Positions 37,160-46,413 of a stretch of 64,000 nucleotides of DNA are shown piece by piece. The notes beneath the pieces are model-generated. The model saw nothing but the letters and a program-made list of their open reading frames with translations. It was not told the DNA's origin and searched no databases. Positions within the stretch are counted from its first letter, which is position 1; each line of letters opens with the position of its first letter. The DNA comes from Symmachiella macrocystis (lineage in GTDB: Bacteria; Planctomycetota; Planctomycetia; Planctomycetales; Planctomycetaceae): assembly GCF_007860075.1 (NCBI RefSeq), contig NZ_SJPP01000003.1, forward strand, positions 682,001 to 746,000, given 5' to 3'. Position numbers and translations under genes: made by a program.

Positions 37160-37351
37160 CTAAAAGTGCAAAAGCTGGAGCAACATCAGCGACATTCCTC
37201 CGGTCAATCCTGCAGCAATGACGGACCGAACGCCCGACGTGATTCGAGCACGACGTTCTTCTTGCTCGACTTGGGCAACTTGTTCCCGTAGCTCATCGCC
37301 AATCCAACTGAGGACCGAAATACTTAGATCGGTCGCTGGATACGATTTCAT
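37160..37351 (-). CDS. Small single-span membrane protein, hypothetical
   Basis: A 63-residue protein. The N-terminal half is amphipathic and charged (ISVLSWIGDELREQVAQVEQEERRARI) and the C-terminal half is one hydrophobic span (VIAAGLTGGMSLMLLQLLHF). ATG 37351 is chosen because AGGGAGA lies 7 nt upstream; an upstream ATG at 37369 lacks this. Both hairpins on its left would serve as 3' signals. I do not recognise a family. The coding call rests on the ribosome-binding site, the domain-like composition and the bounded transcript. Confidence 0.55.
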   Translation of the reverse strand: MKSYPATDLSISVLSWIGDELREQVAQVEQEERRARITSGVRSVIAAGLTGGMSLMLLQLLHF

Positions 37352-37822
37352 CGGGTTCTCCCTATTCATTGTCGATGCCAGCCAACACGCTGCCGGCTGT
37401 CATCCACGATATCCGAAGTAGAAACCTTAAAGCTGACCTCCAAACCCTTTGCCGCAGTTGATAGCTCCTCGGAATTCCGAAGAGATGTTTAACACAGCCG
37501 GGTTTGGAAGGTGTTGCTAGTACACCATTTCGCCGAAATTGATGCTTTGACCAATCCGCAGCGAGCGCGAATTCCACAGGGTTTCGCGTCGAACTCGCAA
37601 ACGGCAACACAATCATTTCAAGTGGTTGTGCCACTAGCGAACAGTACATGTATCGACCCGTTTTGAGACGCGACTGCGGCACTTTCGAGACGTTGGTCGG
37701 GAAAACCGGGGAATGGGGTGAAGGCACACAGATGTTACGCGTTGTTCCGATTGCGACCAGTCGCGCGCCTTTATCGACTCCCCACCTGCACAGCCGTCGA
37801 GCATTCGCGTTGCCATAACTCA
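37352..37822. other. Intergenic region, no gene seen
   Basis: A 471-bp region. A long minus-strand open frame (37362-37952) crosses it and the next gene's 3' end, but its translation lacks protein-like features. I see no repeat or regulatory element. Confidence 0.4.
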
Positions 37823-38803
37823 TCATTCGCAACTCATTCGTAATAAGAGGAGCATCTCCCATAACTGAATCTGTCGCGCAGCCTCTGACAAACTGTCGTC
37901 GGCGCCGTCTGACTGCACCTCGCAAAAATCGATGAATGCGAATGCATCCCAATCGCGCGGAGTTCGCAACTTATGACGTTGCTGTTCGGCAGCGGCGGAT
38001 TTCTGTGCGGTCAAAATTCGGTCCGCGTGCTGAGCCAATTCGGGAAACAGCGGCGACTGGCCAATGCGGCGATACCAATACTTTGCATTTGAATAATCAG
38101 GTTCGCGGCGATGCATAATACCGTGCCAATGATCCCCCAACGCGGTGTCTTCCATGTTCTGTGAAACCGAATGACTTTCGTCGAGGTAATCGTGCACCTG
38201 TAACAACCCCGCCAACAAAGCCGATCCTGCCGGCGCAACTTCGTAAAGGCGTTTGCGGAGCCAATCGCGATCCGGTAACGGTTCAGCCGGGGCCAATGCT
38301 GGGAGTTCCAGTTGCCCTGCTGGTATGGTGGCTTCGCATTCACAACTGGCAATCGCAGCCGGATTCGTCTGCGCAATAGTCATGAACCAATCCCAAAGCG
38401 GCTCGTCGACGTCACGGAACGGACCGAATTTCGTCAGGGCGTCCTTGCGAATTAATGCCGCATGGAGCGTCGCTGCGGGTTGAATCAATGTTGCCAGTTG
38501 TGCGGGAAACTCCTCCCAAATCCACTTCGAAATCTCATCGTCGCGTCCAACCGGCAGCACGGCTTGCAGTTCCGCAGATCCCTGCATCCGCTCACCAAGT
38601 TGCTCCAGAACCGCCGGGAACTCCTCCGCCGCCTCGGCCACGAAAGCCAAGAACTCGCTTTGCGATGCCTCGACGAGGGCATTCAACTGTGGCCCACCTG
38701 TGAACTCAGCTCCAGCATCTACGATCTGAAATCGCGGCGCGAATGCATCCCAAGCCGCATTCTCTCGGTCGCCAAACACAAACACATCGATCGGGGCTGT
38801 CAT
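37823..38803 (-). CDS. Hypothetical protein with glycosyltransferase-like and helical C-terminal parts
   Basis: A 326-residue protein. Residues about 1-160 resemble a divergent glycosyltransferase GT-A fold: FLAFVAEAAEEFPAVLEQLGERM, AALIRKDALTKFGPFRDVDEPLWDWFMTIA. No clear DxD motif is seen, so catalysis is doubtful. The C-terminal part contains LLAGLLQVHDYLDESHSVSQNMEDTALGDHWHGIMHRREPDYSNAKYWYRRIGQSPLFPEL, a block I recall as a conserved standalone domain of unknown function in Planctomycetes. It may therefore be a fusion. It stands alone on its strand. Confidence 0.7.
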   Translation of the reverse strand: MTAPIDVFVFGDRENAAWDAFAPRFQIVDAGAEFTGGPQLNALVEASQSEFLAFVAEAAEEFPAVLEQLGERMQGSAELQAVLPVGRDDEISKWIWEEFPAQLATLIQPAATLHAALIRKDALTKFGPFRDVDEPLWDWFMTIAQTNPAAIASCECEATIPAGQLELPALAPAEPLPDRDWLRKRLYEVAPAGSALLAGLLQVHDYLDESHSVSQNMEDTALGDHWHGIMHRREPDYSNAKYWYRRIGQSPLFPELAQHADRILTAQKSAAAEQQRHKLRTPRDWDAFAFIDFCEVQSDGADDSLSEAARQIQLWEMLLLLRMSCE

Positions 38804-39254
38804 GCAAAATCCCTTAACTCATGTCGAAAAACGCAAATTCCGGGGCGATGGCATCAAACAATGGACGCCACCGGGCCTGCTGGGGGTGGAATCGCAACGA
38901 GTTTACAAAAACCATCAATCCATGCGGATTTTCGTGAAAATGTAGGGAAAATCAAGCAATTATGACGGTGACATCCGTTACGACCCAAAACCAGTGAAAT
39001 CCCAACAATTTGTCGAAGCGATCCCTCGTTCCCCTTGGCGAAATGCCACTCACTGCCGTATCCTTACGTTCAGTAGCTGTGAAACGGGACTGGGACTCCT
39101 GCGTACCGGCTACTGTGGGTCAATTACATTATTTCGGCGGTCGACCTCAGGACGAGTGTCTCATCGCCCTTACTGGGTTAGGACGCAGAACCGTATGCGT
39201 TACGGCAGGGGTTCCCCTGTCGTGACAAGTGTCGGCTCACTGCGCGGCTGAGGT
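38804..39254. other. Divergent intergenic region, no gene seen
   Basis: A 451-bp region upstream of the polytopic membrane protein. GAGGT precedes the start at 39255 closely. An open frame at 38994-39251 shows no protein-like character, and no known riboswitch consensus was recognised. Confidence 0.4.
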
Positions 39255-40646
39255 ATGGACGAGATCCTCACCGGTTACGACGTGAATGAACCAACGTGGT
39301 TCTACCTGTCGTTTCTACTGATCACCGCCGTATTCTTCAAGTTCGGGCGGATTTGGTCGCTGCGCAATATCGACTTGGTGTTGCTGCTGCTGATTTCGCC
39401 CGGCCTACTGATCCTGCACCGCGGTGATGACATCGGCGATGGCGCGTTGAAAGATTATGGGTTCGTGTGGATGTTCTCCATCACGGGCTTGCTACTCGTG
39501 CGCATGTTTTTCGACACCGCACTGACGCGCCGCCCGCAATTGGGGCAAAATCTGAATACGGCGGGGATGTCGTTTTTGTGTCTGGCGACGTTTTTGTTTT
39601 TGATGACAAAAGCCATGACTGAGGAGCCGGCCCCCTCGACGCTTCAATCGATTCACCGCGCTCAAAAAATCCTTGAACGGCAAGATACGTCATTGGCCGA
39701 TGATCAAGAGCGCGATGCCGGACCGGCAGCCGACCTACTCAATACCGGTGCTGCTGTCGCCAAGGACGTGCTCGATGAAGGTACCGGCGACGGGGAACGT
39801 GTCGCCGCCGTGATCATGGCCATTGCCGCTCACTTGGCGGTCGTGCTCGGACTGCTGTTCTTAGCGCGGTTGCATTTTGGCAGCTTGGAACCGGGCTTGG
39901 CGATGGTCTGTTTGTATTTACTGCTCCCCTGCACCGCGTATGACGTGGGCAATGTGGTGCATGTCCTGCCACCGGCGCTGATCATATGGGCCTTGACCGC
40001 CTATCGTCGGCCGTTGATTTCAGGAGCTTTAATGGGGTTGGCGTGCGGAACGTTGATCTTTCCCATATTCTTACTGCCGATCTGGTTGGCCTTTTATGGA
40101 CGTCGCGGTGCGTTGCGATTTATGGCCGCACTGGGGCTGATTGCCCTGTTACTGCTCGGTACGCTGGCGGTGACTTCGGTCGACATGAATTCGTTTATGG
40201 AAAAAGCCTGGGGACAATTGGGTGTGAGTCAAGGATTATTGACCAACCCCGTCGCCGACGGGTTTTGGGAAGCACGACTTTCCGCCTATCGGATTCCGGT
40301 GATGGTCACCTTCGGTGTGATGGTCGCTTCAATGACAATTTGGCCGCGGGCCAAAACCTTAGCGCACTTGATGTCCTATTCAGCGGCCATCGTTGTGGGG
40401 ACTCAGTTCTGGTATCCCAACGAAGGCGGCATTTATGTGCTGTGGTATTTACCGCTGCTGCTGGCCGTCATGTTCCGTCCCGCGCTGCTGAAAGAAACGC
40501 CGCCGGAATTGAAACCGCTGCCGTGGTTTAAGAAATCGCGGCCAACGTCGCGCGACAATGCGACGCCAACAACCGCGCATTCCACCGCCAAAGGGAGCAC
40601 GCAAGCACTGGCCACCGGCATGATCCGCCGCCCGTTCTTGCGCTAA
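39255..40646 (+). CDS. Polytopic membrane protein, hypothetical
   Basis: A 463-residue integral membrane protein with about ten hydrophobic segments, starting FYLSFLLITAVFFKFG and LVLLLLISPGLLILHRGDD. A polar loop of about 60 residues lies near residues 125-185. The later segments (LVMCLYLLLPCTAYDVGNVVHVLPPALIIWALTAYRRPLISGALMGLACGTLIFPIFLLPIWLAFYGRRG-type pattern, about 215-290) recall GT87/GT-C mannosyltransferase-like proteins, but a catalytic motif is not evident. A basic tail with serine and threonine residues closes the protein. Confidence 0.8.
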   Translation: MDEILTGYDVNEPTWFYLSFLLITAVFFKFGRIWSLRNIDLVLLLLISPGLLILHRGDDIGDGALKDYGFVWMFSITGLLLVRMFFDTALTRRPQLGQNLNTAGMSFLCLATFLFLMTKAMTEEPAPSTLQSIHRAQKILERQDTSLADDQERDAGPAADLLNTGAAVAKDVLDEGTGDGERVAAVIMAIAAHLAVVLGLLFLARLHFGSLEPGLAMVCLYLLLPCTAYDVGNVVHVLPPALIIWALTAYRRPLISGALMGLACGTLIFPIFLLPIWLAFYGRRGALRFMAALGLIALLLLGTLAVTSVDMNSFMEKAWGQLGVSQGLLTNPVADGFWEARLSAYRIPVMVTFGVMVASMTIWPRAKTLAHLMSYSAAIVVGTQFWYPNEGGIYVLWYLPLLLAVMFRPALLKETPPELKPLPWFKKSRPTSRDNATPTTAHSTAKGSTQALATGMIRRPFLR

Positions 40647-40688
40647 CAATGTGGCAACGAACGGTCTGTGCCGGCTGTCGCCAACGTC

Positions 40689-40994
40689 CTATTGCTGGAC
40701 GTCATACCAGACTTCGCGATCGTATTGGACATCGGCGTTCGAGCCATTCCAAATACGAATGTTGTTGATGCGAAATCCACTGCGGATATGGCCCCGCGGG
40801 CCGGGACTGCGATAAGGCCGACGATAGGCCGACTTCGCTTTCGGAGCGATCCCGTATTGGTACCCCGGACTGTCGGCGTGACTGTAATAGGACTTGGCAA
40901 AGATCCAATCCTCAGCCTGCACACTGCTCGCGGTTGCAACTGTGAAAGCCACTGCCAAGCATCCGCCGCACAACCATTGTTTGATATTTTTCAT
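40689..40994 (-). CDS. Small exported protein with SYYSH motif
   Basis: A 101-residue protein with a signal peptide (about 1-27, ending VQAED). The mature part is short and basic and contains KSYYSHADSPGYQYG followed by an arginine- and proline-rich stretch. SYYSH-containing small secreted proteins recur in Planctomycetes, with unknown function. ATG 40994 starts the signal directly; the frame start at 41051 has no support. It lies 169 bp downstream of the DUF2063 gene on the same strand. Confidence 0.75.
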   Translation of the reverse strand: MKNIKQWLCGGCLAVAFTVATASSVQAEDWIFAKSYYSHADSPGYQYGIAPKAKSAYRRPYRSPGPRGHIRSGFRINNIRIWNGSNADVQYDREVWYDVQQ

Positions 40995-41163
40995 CACCTT
41001 CACCCACTTGCCGACATGATGCCAGCAATCCACATCCGTCAATGTTGTCATCTTGAAACTGTCTATTCATCACAACACAATGTTGAGCAATGTCAATACG
41101 TTTCAATGTTGACGAATATGCGGGCGCAACGACAACCGCCGAAAGTCGCTGCCACAAGTGGAG

Positions 41164-42042
41164 TTAGGGCAATTCGACTCGCAGGAAGAACTGCTCCGCT
41201 GCCCATTGACGAAACCAGTCGCCCAGGTCCGCGGCGAATTGCTGAACGTCTTCTTCATAGAATTCCGCCGCTTGGGCGATCGCGTCGCCCACGGTTTCAC
41301 CGGCCACGATGCATTGCAGCAACTCGTATTGCGCGCGATTCAAATCAAACCGCCGCACGATGTACTCGCGACGACTGATGGCCAAAAAGCTTGCCTGCGG
41401 ATCAGGGATCGGTGTCGTCGCTTCGCGGCGCTTGGCGGAAAAGAACTGGCTCACCGGATGCGAGAACTGCATCAACCGCAAACAAGGCACGACCGCAAGC
41501 TTCGCATCGGGCCATTGAGCAGCAGGCACCTCGTGTAATTGTTCGGGCGAAAGTTTCGGATCCTCTTCGGCGCCCGGTCCGTCAAACACCTCGTTAAAAG
41601 CCCATTCCAAACGGGCCAAGTCGATCACAAATTCGGCCCATTGCGTGATCTGTCCTTCGTCGCGCGGAGATGTCTCGGCGAGGTAATTGGCAAAGTTTTC
41701 ACCGAGGTGGCCCAGCGAGTAACTGCGTGAAGGGTAGGCGTTCAAATATCCAACCACGAACTGGTCAAACAAATCCTCCCCGACCGTAGCCTGCGTGACA
41801 GGAAATTCGCCCCGCATGCATTCCAGCAATCGCGCGAAGTAAGCCCCGGAATAGACCTCCATACGGTGAACCGCATCGAGTTTTTCCGAACGGGTCACAA
41901 CGTGTTCGATCTCAGCAGCCGTGATCGCAATCTGCTCCTGCGCCGCAGCCGTTTCCACCCCAGCCGTCACCCCGCCGGGATACGAAATCACGGACTGCAT
42001 CCAGCGTTGAATCGTGGCCAGGTCGTATTGGGGGGCGGACAT
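41164..42042 (-). CDS. DUF2063 (HvfC/BufC N-domain) protein
   Basis: A 292-residue protein with the DUF2063 domain at about residues 10-110 (LATIQRWMQSVI, later RMEVYSGAYFARLLECMRGEFPVTQATVGEDLFDQFVVGYLNAYPSRSYSLGHLGENFANYL). The rest is helical and ends with a winged-helix-like tail. In bufferin clusters BufC partners BufB (DUF692) in modifying the small cysteine-rich BufA; neither is encoded here. The downstream small exported protein is not BufA-like, having almost no cysteine in the mature part. Its role in isolation is open. Confidence 0.87.
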   Translation of the reverse strand: MSAPQYDLATIQRWMQSVISYPGGVTAGVETAAAQEQIAITAAEIEHVVTRSEKLDAVHRMEVYSGAYFARLLECMRGEFPVTQATVGEDLFDQFVVGYLNAYPSRSYSLGHLGENFANYLAETSPRDEGQITQWAEFVIDLARLEWAFNEVFDGPGAEEDPKLSPEQLHEVPAAQWPDAKLAVVPCLRLMQFSHPVSQFFSAKRREATTPIPDPQASFLAISRREYIVRRFDLNRAQYELLQCIVAGETVGDAIAQAAEFYEEDVQQFAADLGDWFRQWAAEQFFLRVELP

Positions 42043-42222
42043 GATCGTATTTTATAACGCTGTAAGGACAGATAAAATTGAGAGCATCAATCTTCGATGG
42101 TATCGAGTTAGACCGCGATACTGAAGACTAACGCAACCAACCTGTCATCGTTACCACAGCGGGGACTAATATTGCGAACAGTTTGATTCCACCGTCATTC
42201 CCCAAATCAATGCATACGCACG

Positions 42223-43734
42223 TTAAGTCGAGGGGCTGGCCGAAATCAATGGCGAGGTCGCCACCCGCAAGCCGCTTGCCTGTGCGGCTTCACCCAACCA
42301 ACGGCCGAAAAGTGCGATATCATTGGGCGGTTCTGCTCCGGCGAGGTCATTGAGAAATGCGGTCCGGATCAAGCAGAACCGCGGTTCAACGGCAGCGACG
42401 CTGCGTGGTTTTAACCAGAGCGAAAACGGTCCAGGTGCCAAAGCATCGCGCCCTCGTTCGGGGCAAGCATAGGCGTCGTCCGCACCGCGAATTTCTCCAG
42501 AACCAATGACGATCCCCGCATGATTCACAATTCGCCCGGATAGCAACGCGACATCCGTATGAAGTTCAAAAAGGCCGATCGCTTCCCAGATTGATTCCTC
42601 ACTGGGCAACAGATTGTCGGCAGTCATGACCACAAACTCCGCCGGTGAGTTGCGCGCCGCATCTAGAATCACAAAAGTTTCATTGGTGACGACTTGCTGA
42701 GCATTGAAGGGAAACCCAATCTCCTCGCGGGGAGTTGCGTGCGCGGCAGTGTGATGAATCCAATCGACCACCGGTGGATCAATCGGCTTACGACAAATCG
42801 CCCATTCTTTACCGCCGCGCTCTAAGGGAAAGGGGCGGACCTCGTAACGTTCAGGATGCGGTTGCGTAGCAATGTGTGTTTCCAAGACGTGTCGTTGGGA
42901 TTGCACCGAACCGGGATGAGGTTGGCGACGATTGGTGTGCGATACGGCGTGCGTCCGCCAATGATAGAGGATCTCCGCCACATGTTGCGGCGAATGCCCA
43001 CCACGGGCGAAACGAAAAACCGAATCCCAGTCATGGCAGTAGTTGCTACCGGGGTCGCTATACACCCCCAGATCAAGCGCCACCAAGCGGTCGAACGCGC
43101 AAAGATGCCAGATATAAGACCCCGCTTGGTTCAACACCGGGTCCCAAGCGGGACGCTGAAAGGGCGCAAAGGGACGACCGTCGGCGACGTGGTCTTCGTC
43201 GCTGTACAGAAACGCCGGCGCATCGTGGTCGGCAATAGCCTGTGCGAAAACCTGCACCGCGTCGGGAAATAGCAAGTCGTCCGCGTCGAGAGGAATCACG
43301 TAGTCTCCCGTCGCCGCTTCAAGGCAAACGCGCATACCGCCAATGATGCCACGGTTCTCAGCCAATTCAATCAGCCGCACGCGCGGGTCGGCAGCGACGT
43401 CGGCAATCACGCGCTGTAAGGTTTCGGGAATCGCGCCGTGCGACAGTACCACCCATTCAAACTCGCAGGAGGTCTGCGCGAAGAGAGCGGCGGCCGTTTC
43501 CTGAAACAGTTGCGGCGGGGTTTTTTCGTAAACGCCGGTCAGAAAAGAAAACTGTCCAGGGGCCGCATGTCCCTTCAAACGTGCTTGCCGCTGAGCCACG
43601 TGTGCTTCCAACCAACGTGGATAGACGAAACGCCGCTCGCTCAGTTTTTCGCGTACCCGACCAACCCAGCGACGCGCCGTCCGACGTGCGCGGTGAACCA
43701 ATGGGGGACGCTGAAGGGAGTTGGAGAACGCCAT
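42223..43734 (-). CDS. Family 2 glycosyltransferase
   Basis: A 503-residue GT2 enzyme. A basic N-terminal region (about 1-60) is followed by the GT-A domain with FSFLTGVYEKTPPQLFQETAAALFAQ, LIELAENRGIIGGMRVCLEAATGDYVIPLDADDLLFPDA (DAD motif) and YSDEDHVADG. The C-terminal half resembles its upstream neighbour, so the two genes probably arose by duplication. ATG 43734 has GGGAGG 10 nt upstream; GTG 43740 would overlap the previous stop by 4 bp. It is probably translated from the same mRNA as the upstream gene. Confidence 0.9.
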   Translation of the reverse strand: MAFSNSLQRPPLVHRARRTARRWVGRVREKLSERRFVYPRWLEAHVAQRQARLKGHAAPGQFSFLTGVYEKTPPQLFQETAAALFAQTSCEFEWVVLSHGAIPETLQRVIADVAADPRVRLIELAENRGIIGGMRVCLEAATGDYVIPLDADDLLFPDAVQVFAQAIADHDAPAFLYSDEDHVADGRPFAPFQRPAWDPVLNQAGSYIWHLCAFDRLVALDLGVYSDPGSNYCHDWDSVFRFARGGHSPQHVAEILYHWRTHAVSHTNRRQPHPGSVQSQRHVLETHIATQPHPERYEVRPFPLERGGKEWAICRKPIDPPVVDWIHHTAAHATPREEIGFPFNAQQVVTNETFVILDAARNSPAEFVVMTADNLLPSEESIWEAIGLFELHTDVALLSGRIVNHAGIVIGSGEIRGADDAYACPERGRDALAPGPFSLWLKPRSVAAVEPRFCLIRTAFLNDLAGAEPPNDIALFGRWLGEAAQASGLRVATSPLISASPST

Positions 43735-43736
43735 GC

Positions 43737-45509
43737 TCACAGCGCCTCCCGTGCGTAGATTTTCACTTCATCGTTTTCCACAACCACCGGTTGATACGCG
43801 CGGCTGACATCACGGTCCAGCGCCGCCGAGTAATACCGCGATTCACCGGGCGGGAGTTGTTGTTCAATGGATGACGGTATTTCCACTGTGTGCGATTCGG
43901 ATGACGTCGCTGATAAAAATGGAGAGTAGACCACCCGCCATTCGCTACAAGCCGCCTGGCTGGCAGCGGCGTAGCCGAGTTCATCCAGCGTCATCCGTGG
44001 TTGTTGCGTGTCGCTGATGAGTTCAGCCAGAAAACCAGCTGCGAACACACAGAAACGAGGCGAGACAGCATCGACGGTTCGCTGTTTCCACATCTGATGA
44101 AAATATCCCGGATCGTCCACCCTGCGGCCAACGTCGGGACAAGCGAAGGCATTTCCACAACCCCGATAATACCCCGCTCTCAACACTCGCTGCCGACTAT
44201 CCAAGATCCGTCCGCCGACCATGCCGATATCGGGATGTCGTTCCATCAGTCCTAGCGGCTCCCAAGCCCACTCGTCACCGTCGATCGCTATAGTGTCATC
44301 CACGAATGCGACAAGACCGTCGGCGGCAGCGACCTGGGTGATGCGGTCTTGCAATATCACCGGATCGGCTGCGCGGGGTATGGCGATCGTTTCTTCACAC
44401 GGATAGTCACCCGTAATAGCGGCGGACAGCGCGGGGGGACGATGTTGGTCAGCGGTTGTCACGACCAACAACAAAGGACGCGGGTCAACATGTCGGCGGC
44501 GAATCCACCAATCGGGGGTTCCGGAGAACAGTGGGCTGGGGATGATTTCATAGCGGTCCGCATCGCGGAGACTTTGCAGAGAGCGGGTGAGCATCGCACA
44601 GTGGGAAGCGGAGACGTCGTTTTTGCTATGCATGTTGGCCGACGTCGATCCGGCATGCATCCGCCAACTGTAGAGGATTTCCGGAATATGAACCGGTGCA
44701 TGCCCCGCCATAGAAAACCGCAAAAAAGCATCCCAATCGGGGCAACTATTGGTGTTGCTGTCGCCGTAGACATCGAGTTCCAAGGCCAACCGGCGATCCA
44801 TCACCCCCAGGTGCGCGGTGTAAGCGGAATTGAGAAACAGCACCGGGTCCCAGTCCGGTTTGAAATAGGGCAGCAGTCGGTTCTGGCCGCAGATGTGGTC
44901 TTCGTCGCTGAATAATAATGGCGGATAATCGTGTCGCTGGATGTGGTGCGTCACAATTTTTAGGCAGTCGGCATCCAACCGGTCATCGTGGTCGACCGCC
45001 ACAATATACCGCCCGGTCGCTTGCTCTAGGCAATACCGCATGCCGGCGATGATGCCCTGGTTCGTTTCAGAACGGAACAACCGCACGCGCGGATCGCGGG
45101 CAAGCACATTGCTCAAAACCTCGAGCGTCTCGGGACGCGTTGTGCCGTTATCGAGTACGACCCACTCAAACGGTTGGTCGTCCGGCTGTTCCAAGACACT
45201 GGTCGCCAACGCGCGAAGAAACTCCGGCGGGGTATTCCAAACCGGAGTGATCAGTGACAGCAACCCCGGTTCAGTGGCGTGAGCATACTTGTCACGGCGT
45301 TGGTGGAGCCGCGCAGCGATCCAATTTTCATAGTTCGGGTCAGCAGGGGGAAACCATTTGGCCGCTGTTGCTAGAAAAGTCGCAGCCAGTGGGTTCATCA
45401 ACAAGCGCCGCAGCGCGGGAATCCGCTTTGCGCGCATCACACATTGTCGAGCCCAATTGCCGATTGTCCGAGACACTGACGCATCCTTGCCGTCTGTGTT
45501 GAAATTCAA
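43737..45509 (-). CDS. Family 2 glycosyltransferase, longer paralogue
   Basis: A 590-residue GT2 enzyme. The GT-A domain contains LLSLITPVWNTPPEFLRALATSVLEQ, LFRSETNQGIIAGMRYCLEQATGRYIVAVDHDDRLDADCL and FSDEDHICGQN. A second region of about 250 residues (GMVGGRILDSRQRVLRAGYYRGCG...) resembles the end of a GT2 fold, as in two-part rhamnosyltransferase-like enzymes. The frame begins with TTG at 45509; no ATG earlier than residue 25 exists, so the start is uncertain. It lies 90 bp downstream of a dedA-family gene. Confidence 0.88.
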   Translation of the reverse strand: MNFNTDGKDASVSRTIGNWARQCVMRAKRIPALRRLLMNPLAATFLATAAKWFPPADPNYENWIAARLHQRRDKYAHATEPGLLSLITPVWNTPPEFLRALATSVLEQPDDQPFEWVVLDNGTTRPETLEVLSNVLARDPRVRLFRSETNQGIIAGMRYCLEQATGRYIVAVDHDDRLDADCLKIVTHHIQRHDYPPLLFSDEDHICGQNRLLPYFKPDWDPVLFLNSAYTAHLGVMDRRLALELDVYGDSNTNSCPDWDAFLRFSMAGHAPVHIPEILYSWRMHAGSTSANMHSKNDVSASHCAMLTRSLQSLRDADRYEIIPSPLFSGTPDWWIRRRHVDPRPLLLVVTTADQHRPPALSAAITGDYPCEETIAIPRAADPVILQDRITQVAAADGLVAFVDDTIAIDGDEWAWEPLGLMERHPDIGMVGGRILDSRQRVLRAGYYRGCGNAFACPDVGRRVDDPGYFHQMWKQRTVDAVSPRFCVFAAGFLAELISDTQQPRMTLDELGYAAASQAACSEWRVVYSPFLSATSSESHTVEIPSSIEQQLPPGESRYYSAALDRDVSRAYQPVVVENDEVKIYAREAL

Positions 45510-45599
45510 TCAAAACCGAACGATTTTCCGGGAGGGTGAGGCTCCCGCCCAATCCGCGTCGCAAACCGGGCGGTACTGTTACACAAGGCCTCTCATGCG

Positions 45600-46250
45600 T
45601 CAAGCGGGATTTTGAGATGCCGCTGCCCGAGCGACGCGCATTCGGTGGCGAATGACATAGAAGCCGATCATCAACACCACTGCCACCAGGATTCCGGCGG
45701 TGATCAACGTTTTATGACCTTTCCACAGTTCAATGGCAGCATCGCCAAAGTAATAGCCGGTGAGCGTCAGGATGATGACCCACAACCCGGCTCCCAGTCC
45801 GGTAAAGAAGCAAAACCGCGCTAAATTCATGCGGGCCAGACCGGCTGGGATACTAATGAGTTGTCGTACTGCGGGTATTAAGCGACAAACAAAGGTCGTC
45901 ATTTGACCATGTTTTGCGAAGTAGCCTTCGACCATCAACATCTTGTCCTGTGGAACAAAGAAATACTTGCCAAATTTCAGCAATAGCGTCCGCCCCAGCG
46001 AAACAGCCAGAAAGTAATTGATCAAAGCGCCGGCAATACTTCCGCCGATGCCCGCTGCGATACAGCCCCACAAATTGAGATCGCCTTGGGCAGCGGAGTA
46101 CCCGGCGGGAATCATCACAATCTCGCTGGGAAAGGGGATGAACGAACTTTCGACCGTCATCAGGAGGAAGATGCCCCAATAACCAAGGTCTTCTAGTCCG
46201 CCGACCCACCCGACAACAATTTTCTGGATCAGTTCCGAAAGTTCGTGCAC
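45600..46250 (-). CDS. DedA-family membrane protein
   Basis: A 216-residue membrane protein of the DedA/SNARE-associated family, several members of which flip undecaprenyl phosphate or lipids. Signatures: ESSFIPFPSEIVMIPAGYSAAQG (about 35-57), with the conserved E and P residues, GGSIAGALINYFLAVSLGR, and FVCRLIPAVRQLISIPAGLARMNLARFCFFTGLGAGLWVIILTLTGYYFG with the conserved R and P residues. It precedes two GT2 genes on the same strand, fitting a role in supplying lipid carrier for surface glycan synthesis. Confidence 0.95.
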   Translation of the reverse strand: MHELSELIQKIVVGWVGGLEDLGYWGIFLLMTVESSFIPFPSEIVMIPAGYSAAQGDLNLWGCIAAGIGGSIAGALINYFLAVSLGRTLLLKFGKYFFVPQDKMLMVEGYFAKHGQMTTFVCRLIPAVRQLISIPAGLARMNLARFCFFTGLGAGLWVIILTLTGYYFGDAAIELWKGHKTLITAGILVAVVLMIGFYVIRHRMRVARAAASQNPA

Positions 46251-46413
46251 GCCACAGTTCCTCGCAACAAAATTCTCAAAGCAGTGTTGGAATAGGTTTG
46301 GTCAAGATTCGCGAATCTAGGGAGGATAGCTGAGAACTGTCAATGCGGGAATCCACATTCGTAATCGGTCCCGATTTGGCAGCCCGGGCTGGAACTTTTG
46401 TATCGCAGACACG

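Noticed and set aside
37362-37952. 196-residue minus-strand frame as a gene
   Set aside because: Its sequence is arginine- and serine-rich without hydrophobic pattern, overlaps the ends of two better candidates and has no ribosome-binding site.
40689-40994. BufA-type (bufferin) precursor next to the DUF2063 gene
   Set aside because: The mature part is arginine- and proline-rich with almost no cysteine, unlike BufA.
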